From assembly GCA_046542315.1 (NCBI GenBank), contig JBKHBO010000006.1, positions 1 through 48,604 of the forward strand: a stretch of DNA of 48,604 nt, read 5' to 3'. The DNA comes from PWPR01 sp046542315. Its GTDB lineage: Bacteria; Bacillota; UBA994; PWPR01. The translations under genes were made by a program, and so were the position numbers. The notes under the pieces are model-generated. The model saw only the letters and a program-made list of their open reading frames with translations, made no database searches and was not told the origin of the DNA. Shown here one piece after another: positions 1 through 8,531 of this stretch. Every line of letters starts with the position of its first letter. Within the stretch, counting starts at the first letter, position 1.

Positions 1-61
1 AGGATACCACTTTTTACACTTAAGAATGTTGTACAAATACTATTATACGAGGGGGATTACA

Positions 62-502
62 ATGGATTTTCTAAAAAATGCTGTTAAGGACGTTGGTAAG
101 AGATCTGGGAAACTAGTTGAGAGTACAAAACTTTCAGCTAAAATTGCTTCTGAAGAAGGCAAATTAAAGAAGTTATATGCAGATTTAGGAGAAGAGGTAT
201 ATAAAGAGTATACAAAAGGTGAAAAATTTGACGGCAAATTCAATCAATTATTCTCTGATATTAACCTAGCACTTAAAGCTATTGAAGAACTTAAAGATGA
301 GCAGGCTGATGTAAAGGGTGTCAAAGAATGTCAAAATTGTGGTGCAGAAATAAAGCAAGAGGCAAAATTTTGCACAAATTGTGGTGCAGCTCAAGAAGAT
401 GAGCCTGCAGCTATGCCTGAAACTAAAAATTGTCCTAACTGCGGAGCAGAGTTAGATATAGATGCTAAGTTCTGTCCGGAGTGTGGAACGACAATGGAGT
501 AA
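62..502 (+). CDS. Double zinc-ribbon protein with N-terminal coiled coil
   Basis: A protein of 146 residues. The N-terminal ~95 residues are charged and helical, rich in Lys/Glu, and look like a coiled coil. Two CxxC...CxxC zinc ribbons follow (CQNC...CTNC and CPNC...CPEC). No signal peptide or membrane segment is visible. The ATG at 62 follows a GGGGGA ribosome binding site; an upstream in-frame start at 26 has no such site and would add 12 unconvincing residues. Small zinc-ribbon proteins like this are common in Clostridia and mostly uncharacterised. Function is unknown; a scaffold or nucleic-acid/protein-binding role is only inference. A strong terminator follows, so the gene is separate from the helicase downstream. 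Confidence 0.75.
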   Translation: MDFLKNAVKDVGKRSGKLVESTKLSAKIASEEGKLKKLYADLGEEVYKEYTKGEKFDGKFNQLFSDINLALKAIEELKDEQADVKGVKECQNCGAEIKQEAKFCTNCGAAQEDEPAAMPETKNCPNCGAELDIDAKFCPECGTTME

Positions 503-526
503 ATTTTAACAAAAGAAATAAAAAGG

Positions 527-563
527 CAGTATCTTCTAATTAAAACAGAGGATACTGTTTTAT
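527..563 (+). terminator. Rho-independent terminator after the zinc-ribbon gene
   Basis: An 11-bp stem (527-537 with 547-557, CAGTATCTTCT / AGAGGATACTG, one G-U pair) with a 9-nt loop is followed by TTTTATT. It separates the zinc-ribbon gene from the XPB helicase operon. Confidence 0.8.
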
Positions 564-590
564 TGTATAATAGTATAAGGGGAGTAATAA

Positions 591-2282
591 ATGACCTATC
601 AACCAGATAATCCTATGATTATCCAAAGTGACAGAACAATTTTACTAGAAGTTAATAATAAAAAATTTGAAGGAGCTAGAGACTTTCTAGCTACGTTTGC
701 GCAGTTAGTAAAAAGTCCTGAACATGTCTATACATACAGGCTTTCAGACATTTCTTTATATAATGCTATAGCAAAAGGGATAAAAAAAGAGGATATTCGG
801 GTAGGTTTAGAGAAGTATACAAAGTTCGATATTCCGCACATTATCATGGAAGAGATCGATCAAGCATATTATAGATATGGTCAAATTACTTTACTAAAGT
901 ATCAAAATGATTATATTTTGAAATTTAGTGCTAAAGATTCCTTTATTGAAGTTAGTAAATATAAACCTTTTCAAGAACACATAAAAGAGTTTAAAAGAAA
1001 TGAAATAATAATCAAATCTAACTCAAGAGGAAGAGTAAAGCAACTTCTATTGAAACTAGGATATCCAGTTGAAGATTTAGCTGGATATGTAGAAGGCGAA
1101 GAGTTCTCAATATCTTTTAGGGATAAAACACTAGAAGGTGAAGAATTTTCTTTGAGAAAGTATCAAAAAGAAGCAATAGACGCTTTTTATCGTAAAGGTG
1201 ATATCAGAGGTGGAAACGGAGTAATAGTGTTGCCATGTGGAGCAGGTAAAACTGTGGTGGCCATGGGGATAATGTCTAATATTAATGAGAAAACTATAAT
1301 ATTAACAACTAGTACAGTGGCTGTTAAACAGTGGAAAAGAGAACTCATAGATAAGATGGACATAAATGAAGAAGATATAGGTGAGTACATTTCAGCTAGT
1401 AAAGAAATAAAACCAATAACTATTACCACATACCAGATGCTTACTTATAGAAAAGAAAAGAGTGCAGATTTTTTACATTTAGACTTATTTAATAGCTACA
1501 ACTGGGGATTAATTATTTACGATGAAGTACATTTATTACCAGCTCCAGTATTTAGAGCTACAGTAGAAGTTCAATCTACTAGACGATTGGGATTAACTGC
1601 TACACTGGTTAGAGAAGACGGTTTAGAAACAGATGTATTTTCTTTGATTGGACCGAAAAGATTTGACATGCCTTGGCAAACACTAGAAGAACAAGGACAT
1701 ATTGCACCAGTAAAGTGTTACGAGGTACGTATTGCAATGCCTGAAAAACTAAGACTGGAATATGTAAGTACAAGAAAAAGGAAAAAGTTTAGATTAGCCT
1801 CAGAAAATGTCAAGAAGAATGAAATCGTAGAGAAATTGCTTCAAAAACATAAAAATGATCAGGTATTAATAGTTGGACACTATTTAAATCAACTAAAAAA
1901 AATATCAAAGGATTTTGATTTGCCAATTATTACAGGAGAAACTAATATTAATGACAGGGAGAGGTTGTTTTGTGATTTCAGAGAAGGAAAAATTCAAGCA
2001 TTAGTGGTTTCAAAAGTAGCAAATTTTGCTATTGATTTACCAGAAGCCTCAGTAGCAATACAAATTTCTGGGACATTTGGATCTAGACAAGAAGAAGCAC
2101 AAAGATTAGGTAGGATATTAAGACCTTTTGGAGATGAAAAACAAGCACATTTTTATACTCTAGTAAGTCGGGACAGCGTAGAACAAGAGTACGCTTTAAA
2201 TAGGCAGTTGTTTTTAACAGAACAAGGTTACAAATATGGCATTTATAGCCCTGGTAGCCCAGTGTTATTTTCAAAAGTTTAA
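591..2282 (+). CDS. XPB/Ssl2-type DNA helicase (superfamily 2)
   Basis: A 563-residue SF2 helicase of the XPB (Rad25) type. Residues 1-110 match the XPB/Ssl2 N-terminal domain style. Then come a damage-recognition-like region, Walker A GAGKT with K220, a DEVH box at 311-314, the RED motif typical of XPB at R341-E342-D343, and helicase motif VI QRLGR at 504-508. XPB translocates on double-stranded DNA and unwinds it; in archaea it works with the nuclease Bax1, and bacterial copies occur in scattered lineages. The start is ATG at 591 after AAGGGGAG. The next gene, 16 bp downstream, carries a related helicase-associated domain and is probably its partner. No Bax1-like nuclease is seen. The family call is strong; the role in repair is inferred. 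Confidence 0.92.
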   Translation: MTYQPDNPMIIQSDRTILLEVNNKKFEGARDFLATFAQLVKSPEHVYTYRLSDISLYNAIAKGIKKEDIRVGLEKYTKFDIPHIIMEEIDQAYYRYGQITLLKYQNDYILKFSAKDSFIEVSKYKPFQEHIKEFKRNEIIIKSNSRGRVKQLLLKLGYPVEDLAGYVEGEEFSISFRDKTLEGEEFSLRKYQKEAIDAFYRKGDIRGGNGVIVLPCGAGKTVVAMGIMSNINEKTIILTTSTVAVKQWKRELIDKMDINEEDIGEYISASKEIKPITITTYQMLTYRKEKSADFLHLDLFNSYNWGLIIYDEVHLLPAPVFRATVEVQSTRRLGLTATLVREDGLETDVFSLIGPKRFDMPWQTLEEQGHIAPVKCYEVRIAMPEKLRLEYVSTRKRKKFRLASENVKKNEIVEKLLQKHKNDQVLIVGHYLNQLKKISKDFDLPIITGETNINDRERLFCDFREGKIQALVVSKVANFAIDLPEASVAIQISGTFGSRQEEAQRLGRILRPFGDEKQAHFYTLVSRDSVEQEYALNRQLFLTEQGYKYGIYSPGSPVLFSKV

Positions 2283-2298
2283 TGGGGGATGAATAATA

Positions 2299-3852
2299 AT
2301 GAGATTAAGTAAAGCTTTACAGAAAGTCGGAGTTACATTTTGGAGGAAGATGGCTAGATATTATGATTTAACTCATCTAGAATTTTCAAGCAACCGATTG
2401 TATCAAGCGCTTCTAAAAAGTTTAAGAGACCCGGAAGTAATCGGTAAGGTAATGAGTGAGTTGCCAGAAAATGATGAGAAATTGTTAAAAGCAATTGTAT
2501 TAGCCCAATCTAATGGATCCTTTTATGATGTGAGGCATTGGAAGAAATATAGTGCGTATTTAAATCCAGTAGCAGAAGACGTAGATCCTTTTGTTGAATT
2601 AAAAAATAGAGGGTTAGTATACACTAATGAAGAAGAGCAGCTTTACGCACCAATAGAAATTAGGGATGCTGTATTAAAGGTTTTATGCAATTTAGCTAAA
2701 GATATCGACTATATCGATGAAGATATTTTGTTTAATAGCGGTGGGATTAGAGCCGTAGGAGATACTATTAGATTTTTAGATATAGTCAGAAAAGAAGAAA
2801 TTAGAGTAACGCAAGCTAACCAATTATATAAAAGAGATCAAGAAATATTTTTTGAGCGCTTAGATATTGATCAAGAATATGAACTCAATATAGGCTCAAG
2901 GTTAGATTTCCTATTTAGACTAGCAGAACTAACTGAGTTAGCTATTGTTGATGATGGGGACTTAAAACTAGTAAACAAAATTGATGACTGGTTTAGTCAG
3001 CCATCCGGAAAAATATGGAGACATATTTACGGATTTTGGACCAAACAATACCCAGAGACTCCTGAAGCAAGGGTTGCACAACAAGTTTTAGTAGGAGTAA
3101 TATCTAATTTAATAAATGAGGGAGCTTTATTAAAAGATGAATTACTAAAGCTTTTTGAAGATTGCGGTGGAGTAATTCCTGCGCAAAGCACAAATAACGA
3201 CTGGTGGGATAATACTATAAATGAACTAGTTTATTTAGGTATTATGAGAAGAGGCGCTTTTGAAGATAAGCAAGCTCTAAAAGTAAATGAGAATGCTATT
3301 GAACTAATGAAAGATCCAGAAAAAGACTGGATGGAAGAAGAGACATTCATCTTGAAAAATGATTATCAAATTATAGTTACTCCTTATATCAGTCCTAAAA
3401 TATTGTGGAACCTATCCGAAATGACTGAAGATGAGGGCAGTAAAGAGATCTATAGCTATAAAATTACAAAGGGTTCTATCTATCATGCACTACTTCAAGG
3501 AACGGATAGTCAAGAAATAATAGAATTCTTTATAAAGCATAGTAAAACTGGCTTACCAGATAATATCAAACAATCAATCAATGATTGGGCTCAAAGATTT
3601 GGCCAGATATATTTTCTTGATGCCTGTTTATTATGTTGCAAAAAAGAAGGTTTAGTAAAAGAAATATTAAATACACCAGAGATGGGGCAATATGTTGTAG
3701 GAAATATTAATGAAAATGTTCTTTTAATTAATAGAGAAGATTATATGAATCTTTTAGATGAACTTGAAGAGCGTGGTTATATGCCTTACAAAGATCTATA
3801 TAGTGCAAAAGATATGCCATTTAGTCCACTGATTCAAAAGGAGGATAAATAA
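2299..3852 (+). CDS. Helicase-associated protein (XPB N-terminal-like domain), likely XPB partner
   Basis: A 517-residue protein with no ATPase motifs. The N-terminal half has winged-helix-like segments (around 30-125: repeated acidic helices, then a 'LKNRGLVY' strand). The C-terminal part (~350-460) contains the pattern 'FILKNDYQIIVTPYISPK ... HSKTGLPDNI..WA.RFG', which resembles the domain at the start of the XPB protein just upstream (helicase C-terminal domain 3 type). Pairing of such a protein with a bacterial XPB is seen in other genomes, to my knowledge. It is probably an accessory or DNA-binding subunit of the helicase. The start ATG at 2299 follows GGGGGAT, 16 bp after the helicase stop. 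It overlaps the next gene by one base, so the genes are cotranscribed. Confidence 0.75.
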   Translation: MRLSKALQKVGVTFWRKMARYYDLTHLEFSSNRLYQALLKSLRDPEVIGKVMSELPENDEKLLKAIVLAQSNGSFYDVRHWKKYSAYLNPVAEDVDPFVELKNRGLVYTNEEEQLYAPIEIRDAVLKVLCNLAKDIDYIDEDILFNSGGIRAVGDTIRFLDIVRKEEIRVTQANQLYKRDQEIFFERLDIDQEYELNIGSRLDFLFRLAELTELAIVDDGDLKLVNKIDDWFSQPSGKIWRHIYGFWTKQYPETPEARVAQQVLVGVISNLINEGALLKDELLKLFEDCGGVIPAQSTNNDWWDNTINELVYLGIMRRGAFEDKQALKVNENAIELMKDPEKDWMEEETFILKNDYQIIVTPYISPKILWNLSEMTEDEGSKEIYSYKITKGSIYHALLQGTDSQEIIEFFIKHSKTGLPDNIKQSINDWAQRFGQIYFLDACLLCCKKEGLVKEILNTPEMGQYVVGNINENVLLINREDYMNLLDELEERGYMPYKDLYSAKDMPFSPLIQKEDK

Positions 3853-4406
3853 TGAAATATTTTGACTTTCCTGGTAAAGATAACACAGAAAAGACAAGGG
3901 ATTTAGTTATTAAATATGCAAAAGAGAATAACATGAAATATTTAGTAATAGCTTCTAACTCTGGAGAAACACTGGATTTATTTTTAGATTCAGGTCTTGA
4001 GTTAATTTGTGTTACACATCAGATTGGCTTTAGAGAGCCAGGACATGATGAAATGGAAGCAAAAAAAAGAGAAGAGTATAAGAAGCTGGGAGTAAAAGTT
4101 CTAACTACGACTCATTTAATGGGAGGAATAGAAAGAGCAGCTTTAAGAAAATCTGGAGGTAATGGAATTCAAAGTATAACTGCACAGACGTTAAGAATGT
4201 TTGGACAAGGTACAAAAGTGTGTGTAGAGATAGCTACTATGGCTCTTGACGCAGGGATGATTCCTTATGGAGAAGATATTATAGCTGTTGGAGGTTCAGG
4301 CAGGGGAGCAGATACAGCTTGGGTTTTAAGACCAGAGCATTCACATAAATTTTATGACACACAAATTAAAGAATTGATATGTAAGCCTAAAGAACTTAAA
4401 AAATGA
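3852..4406 (+). CDS. Stand-alone pyruvate kinase C-terminal (alpha/beta) domain protein
   Basis: A 184-residue protein resembling the regulatory alpha/beta C-domain of pyruvate kinase without the catalytic barrel. Visible marks are 'YLVIASNSGET', 'ICVTHQIGFREPG', 'GGIERA' and 'GQGTKVCVEIATMALDAG'. Free-standing PK_C-like proteins occur in archaea and Firmicutes and have no established function; a nucleotide or small-molecule binding role is plausible. The start ATG overlaps the stop of the helicase partner by one base, and its own stop overlaps the start of dapF (ATGA). Translation of all three is therefore probably coupled. The family call rests on motif resemblance only. Confidence 0.7.
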   Translation: MKYFDFPGKDNTEKTRDLVIKYAKENNMKYLVIASNSGETLDLFLDSGLELICVTHQIGFREPGHDEMEAKKREEYKKLGVKVLTTTHLMGGIERAALRKSGGNGIQSITAQTLRMFGQGTKVCVEIATMALDAGMIPYGEDIIAVGGSGRGADTAWVLRPEHSHKFYDTQIKELICKPKELKK

Positions 4407-5233
4407 AGAAATTAAAGTTTAGTAAATACCAAGGACTTGGAAACGACTTCATTCTACTTGAGGAAAAAGTCGTTAAGGGTCTAGATTATTCACATCTAGC
4501 TAAAAGTGTTTGTGATAGACACTTTGGTATTGGAGCTGATGGTATGGCTATAATAAAAAAGATAGATAATAAATGGACTATGCCATTTTTCAATGCTGAC
4601 GGGTCGGAAGCTCCTATGTGTGGGAATGCTAGTAGATGCGTAGCAGATTATTTGCAAAAATATCATAATCAAGAAGATAGCTTTGTATTAGTTACTAAAG
4701 GTGCTAATTTATATATGAGTTTTATTGAAGATGAAGTATCAGTCAACTTAGGTGAGCCTAAATTCAGCTCACAAGACGTCCCAATTAGCTGGAGTGGTAA
4801 AGACTTCATTTCCCAGGAAATTGAAGTTCTAGATAAAAAAGTAGAGATTTCAGCATTATTTATGACAACATCCCACTCTGTCATTATTATAAAAAGCTTT
4901 AAAGATATTGATTTAAAAGCAATTGGGAGAGCAGTTGAAAACCATTATCTATTTCCAGAAAAAATAAATGTGAACTTTATTGTTATAAAAAACAGAGGTT
5001 TCATAAAGCAAAAAACTTGGGAAAGAGGAGTTGGTATGACTCTAGCCTGTGGAACTGGAGCATCTGCATCTGTCGCTTTAGCTCATAAACTGTCACTTGT
5101 AGATGATTATGTAAAAGTAGAAATGGATGGAGGAAGTTTGAGTATAAAAGTTACCGAAAACAATGAAGTTATTATGCAAGGGAAAGTTTCTGAAATAGCA
5201 TGTGGCGAATACTTTTATAAGGAGGAAATTTAA
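4403..5233 (+). CDS. dapF: Diaminopimelate epimerase
   Basis: A 276-residue enzyme converting LL- to meso-diaminopimelate for lysine and peptidoglycan synthesis, without PLP. Two catalytic cysteines are present: C73 in the N-terminal half (NADGSEAPMCGN) and C216 in the C-terminal half (LACGTG). The substrate-binding 'GLGNDF' at 11-16 and 'ERGVG' are also intact. 'QGLGNDF' replaces the commoner 'HGLGNDF', and a Met replaces the usual Glu after ERGVG. The ATG overlaps the upstream stop. It sits far from other lysine genes, inside an operon with a helicase and a D-amino-acid-like enzyme. Length is normal for the family. Confidence 0.95.
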   Translation: MKKLKFSKYQGLGNDFILLEEKVVKGLDYSHLAKSVCDRHFGIGADGMAIIKKIDNKWTMPFFNADGSEAPMCGNASRCVADYLQKYHNQEDSFVLVTKGANLYMSFIEDEVSVNLGEPKFSSQDVPISWSGKDFISQEIEVLDKKVEISALFMTTSHSVIIIKSFKDIDLKAIGRAVENHYLFPEKINVNFIVIKNRGFIKQKTWERGVGMTLACGTGASASVALAHKLSLVDDYVKVEMDGGSLSIKVTENNEVIMQGKVSEIACGEYFYKEEI

Positions 5234-5234
5234 G

Positions 5235-5729
5235 TTGAGTATTAACTATCAAGATGTTTCACCTGAATTAATAAAGAGATTAAATAAAGGAGTATTTTTG
5301 ACAACTTCTAATAGTGGAGAGCATAATACAATGACTATTGGGTGGGCAACAATAGGGCGTATTTGGAATAAGCCAGTATTAATGGTTGCTGTTAGATACT
5401 CTAGACATACATATAAACTTTTAGAGGCATCAAAAGAATTTACTGTAAGCATCCCAGAAGAAGGATCAATGCGGGAAGAGTTAAGTTTTTGCGGCACAAA
5501 ATCTGGGAGAGACTTTGACAAGTTTAGTGAGTATAGTATTAATATTGAAATGGGTAATAAAGTTAATGTTCCAATAATAAGTGATTGTCAACACCATTTA
5601 GAATGCAAAGTGATTTATCAACAAGCAATGGAGCCAGGAACACTAGAAGAAGAATCAAAAAATAGATTTTATGAAAAAAATAATGATTATCACGTTTTAT
5701 TTTATGGAGAAATATTAGATTGTTACTAA
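5235..5729 (+). CDS. Flavin reductase-like domain protein
   Basis: A protein of 164 residues. The pattern 'GVFLTTSNSGEHNTMTIGWATIGRIWNKPVLMVAVRYSRHTYKLLEASKEFTVSIPE' is split here only as a description: an N-terminal strand, an 'NTMTIGW' motif and 'SRHTY..L..S.EF.V' are typical of the FMN-binding split-barrel flavin reductase family. Members bind FMN and reduce flavin or act as redox proteins of unknown substrate. I chose TTG at 5235 because GGAGG at 5221-5225 sits at the right distance; an upstream ATG at 5202 lies inside dapF and adds 11 residues that do not look like the family. It begins just after the dapF stop and is probably the last gene of that transcript. Confidence 0.85.
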   Translation: MSINYQDVSPELIKRLNKGVFLTTSNSGEHNTMTIGWATIGRIWNKPVLMVAVRYSRHTYKLLEASKEFTVSIPEEGSMREELSFCGTKSGRDFDKFSEYSINIEMGNKVNVPIISDCQHHLECKVIYQQAMEPGTLEEESKNRFYEKNNDYHVLFYGEILDCY

Positions 5730-5812
5730 AAATAGTCAACTTATGCAGGATATTTTATATTTTCAGCGAATAATTCTTTTTGACGGGAGTAAAAAGATAT
5801 AAAGGAGTAACT

Positions 5813-6913
5813 ATGAATTTTAGCCAAATAGATACTCCCGCTTTACTTATTGATAAAGTAAAAGTTATAAAAAATATTAAAGATATGCAAGAAAAAGCTG
5901 ACATCAATAATGTTAGTTTGAGACCACATATAAAAACACATAGGATGTCAACTTTAGCCAAATTGCAATTAAAATATGGAGCTAAAGGGATTACAGTAGC
6001 AAAGACAAAAGAAGCAGAAGTTATGCTTAAAGAAGGTATAACAGATATCTTTATCTCTACTGTGATTGGTTCTAAACAAAAAGCAGAAGAAGTTGCTAGA
6101 ATAATTCCTTTGGGGGATATAAAAGTAGCAATTGATTCAATAGAACAAGCCAAAATTTTGACTAGTGTTGCAAAAAAATGTGGTGTAAAATTTAATTTAT
6201 TAATAGAAATAGAAGTGGGAGAAAAAAGATCTGGAATAACTTTAGGTGATAAACTAGAAAAGCTTTCACAATATTTAAAAAAGAATCAATTTTTAAAACT
6301 GTATGGAGTTTATTCTCACGAAGGACATGTATACGGTGCAAAAAGTGTAGAAGAATGTAAACAACTGACAAAGAAAGCTCATAAATATACTGTAGATGTT
6401 GCAAGATATCTTCAAGAAGATGGCCATAAAATTGAAACTATTAGTGTAGGTGCAACTCCTTCTTTGATGCATGCAGCTATTGAAAAGGGTGTCACAGAGA
6501 TAAGACCTGGCACATATATTTTAATGGATGCTGCACAAGGAGCTTCACTAGGAGATTTCAATAGATGTGCTGCAACGGTGCTGGCAACAATAATTAGTAA
6601 ACCAACTGATTCTAGAATTGTCTTGGATAGCGGGGTAAAAGCACTTACCGCCTTTGTCAGAGGAAAGGGCATTTGTCACACTCCAGGATATGGTAGGATT
6701 TATGATGATTCTTCAGTGTTTATAGAAAAAATATATGATGAACATGCAGTTATAGAAGACAATCAATTTAATATAAAAAGAGAGATATCAGAGAAAGTAA
6801 GAATTATCCCAAATCATATCTGTCCACTTTGCAACCTATATGATTATGCATATTTATTTGATGAGGATAATATTACAAAAATTAAAGTTGATTGTAGAGG
6901 TAAATCACAATAG
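5813..6913 (+). CDS. D-threonine aldolase / D-serine dehydratase-like PLP enzyme
   Basis: A 366-residue fold-type III (alanine-racemase-like) PLP enzyme. The Schiff-base lysine is K41 in 'RPHIKTHR', and the barrel contains 'GVYSHEGHVYG' and 'SVGATPS'. Near the C-terminus 'PNHICPLCNLYD' gives a His-X-Cys pair (H335, C337), which matches the zinc ligands described for eukaryotic-type D-serine dehydratase. Members cleave D-3-hydroxyamino acids or dehydrate D-serine, using a divalent metal. Start ATG 5813 follows AAAGGAG; an upstream in-frame TTG at 5780 lacks a ribosome binding site. Substrate cannot be told from sequence. Confidence 0.85.
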   Translation: MNFSQIDTPALLIDKVKVIKNIKDMQEKADINNVSLRPHIKTHRMSTLAKLQLKYGAKGITVAKTKEAEVMLKEGITDIFISTVIGSKQKAEEVARIIPLGDIKVAIDSIEQAKILTSVAKKCGVKFNLLIEIEVGEKRSGITLGDKLEKLSQYLKKNQFLKLYGVYSHEGHVYGAKSVEECKQLTKKAHKYTVDVARYLQEDGHKIETISVGATPSLMHAAIEKGVTEIRPGTYILMDAAQGASLGDFNRCAATVLATIISKPTDSRIVLDSGVKALTAFVRGKGICHTPGYGRIYDDSSVFIEKIYDEHAVIEDNQFNIKREISEKVRIIPNHICPLCNLYDYAYLFDEDNITKIKVDCRGKSQ

Positions 6914-6929
6914 GAAGGAGTGATATGCT

Positions 6930-7424
6930 ATGGGTAACAAGTCCAATTGGTTATTAGGATTTATAGTGGCTATTATATTAGTAGCTGTAGTTTTATATGT
7001 TATTAGTTTTTTTGGACCAAGTAGTTCTTTAGCAGAAGATCATTTGGGCCTATATCCAATAGTCATAGCCATAGTTGTTGCTCCTTTTGTTATTGCTTTT
7101 ATATCAAATAGTACTCCTGAACAACCAGTTAAAGGAATGATCCATGCTTGTCAAACATTTGAACAAGCTAGGAAGTTTGAAGCTATGCGGCCATTTTTGA
7201 GCAAAGATTTTTTAAAAAGTCCAAAGATCTTGTTGGCTATCCAATGGAAGCCAGAAAAGATCAAAACAATTAAAACAGAAGTTACAGAACAAAAACATAA
7301 GATGATTGTTCGTGTGACTTTGAAAGATGAAAAATATTATGTATTTACAGTTACAAAGAGAATGCCTTATGTAGACCCAGCAGGCTCTACAAACTGGGTT
7401 GTAGATGAAATAAAAGGTATATAA
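6930..7424 (+). CDS. Small membrane protein of unknown function
   Basis: A 164-residue protein not assigned to any family. There are two hydrophobic segments, at about 8-30 and 42-62, probably a membrane hairpin. A soluble C-terminal domain of ~95 residues follows, with alternating charged strands ('KTEVTEQKHKMIVRVTLKDEKY'), which might be an NTF2-like or similar fold. The ATG at 6930 is preceded by AAGGAG at a spacing of 9; a nearer ATG at 6924 is out of frame. It follows the PLP enzyme by 16 bp, so it is in the same transcript, and a terminator begins within its stop codon. Function unknown. Confidence 0.65.
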   Translation: MGNKSNWLLGFIVAIILVAVVLYVISFFGPSSSLAEDHLGLYPIVIAIVVAPFVIAFISNSTPEQPVKGMIHACQTFEQARKFEAMRPFLSKDFLKSPKILLAIQWKPEKIKTIKTEVTEQKHKMIVRVTLKDEKYYVFTVTKRMPYVDPAGSTNWVVDEIKGI

Positions 7425-7448
7425 GATCACTTTGTGATCTTATTTTTT
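7423..7448 (+). terminator. Rho-independent terminator
   Basis: An 8-bp stem AAGATCAC / GTGATCTT with a TTT loop is followed by ATTTTTT. It overlaps the stop codon of the upstream membrane protein and ends that transcript. Confidence 0.85.
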
Positions 7449-7483
7449 ATGATAAAAAATAAATTATAGTAAGGAGAATGTAT

Positions 7484-8521
7484 ATGTCTTTAGAACTACT
7501 GAAGGACCTCTGTCAACTTCCAGGTATTCCTGGTAGAGAAGAAAAAGTTAGAGAGTTTGTTATTAAGCAAATGAAACCACATGTTGACAAGATTGATGTA
7601 GATGTAATGGGTAATGTGATTGGATTCATTAAGGGAAAAAGTGATAAATCTGTAATGATTGCAGGTCATATGGATGAGATTGGCTTTTTAGTGAGACACA
7701 TAGATGATAAGGGATTCTTAAGATTGGAAGCCTCAGGTGGATTTGATCCCAGAACTCTAATTGCGCAAAGAGTTAAAGTGCATGGGAAAAAAGAGCTAAA
7801 AGGTGTTTTGATGCCAGGTATTAAGCCAAAACATTTGCAAACAGGAAAAGAAGACAAAGTTCCTGAAGTGAGCGAGTTTTTTGTTGATTTAGGAATGGGT
7901 AAAGAAGAAGTTGAAAAGATTGTCAGAGTTGGAGACTTTGTCACAATGGATAGAGAGTTTGATAAAATTGGAGATAATATTACCTCCAAAGCTTTAGATG
8001 ATAGAGCTGGTGTGTATATTATGTTAGAAGCAATAAAGCAAATAAAAGATCCAGAATTCAATATATATGCAGTAGCAACTGTTCAAGAAGAAAGAGGCTT
8101 AAGAGGAGCAATTGCAAGTTCTTATTTAGTTAACCCAGATGTTGGAGTGGCTTTAGATGTTACAATAGCAGCTGATATCCCAGGAACACCAGATCATTCT
8201 GCTATCACAAAGTTAGGAGAAGGAGCTGCTATAAAGATTAGTGATTCAGCATCAATCTCAAATCATAAGCTAGTAGAGTTCTTAAGAGATTTAGCTGAGA
8301 ATAATGATATTAACTATCAAATGGAAATACTACCACGCGGTGGCACAGATGCTGGAGCTATGGAAAAGGCACATTCAGGATGTCCAGTAATAACAATTTC
8401 TTTACCAACTAGATATGTTCACACAGTTGTAGAAACAGCTAATATATCTGATTTAGAAAATAGTATCAAACTGTTAACTTTGTTCTTAGAGAATGTACAG
8501 TCAGGAGACTTTAAATTATAG
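7484..8521 (+). CDS. M42 family metallo-aminopeptidase
   Basis: A 345-residue cytosolic co-catalytic zinc aminopeptidase of family M42 (glutamyl/PepA-like; members form large tetrahedral assemblies). Metal and catalytic motifs are complete: 'AGHMDEIG', 'ALDDRAG', 'EERGLRG', 'LDVTIAADIPG', 'GGTDAG' and the terminal 'RYVHT' histidine. I chose ATG 7484 because AAGGAG at 7471-7476 is 7 nt away; an ATG at 7478 would leave only 1 nt. It is 10 bp upstream of two tandem amidohydrolases. A shared role in breaking down peptides or N-blocked amino acids is an inference from this context. Confidence 0.93.
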   Translation: MSLELLKDLCQLPGIPGREEKVREFVIKQMKPHVDKIDVDVMGNVIGFIKGKSDKSVMIAGHMDEIGFLVRHIDDKGFLRLEASGGFDPRTLIAQRVKVHGKKELKGVLMPGIKPKHLQTGKEDKVPEVSEFFVDLGMGKEEVEKIVRVGDFVTMDREFDKIGDNITSKALDDRAGVYIMLEAIKQIKDPEFNIYAVATVQEERGLRGAIASSYLVNPDVGVALDVTIAADIPGTPDHSAITKLGEGAAIKISDSASISNHKLVEFLRDLAENNDINYQMEILPRGGTDAGAMEKAHSGCPVITISLPTRYVHTVVETANISDLENSIKLLTLFLENVQSGDFKL

Positions 8522-8531
8522 GAGGAAGAGT

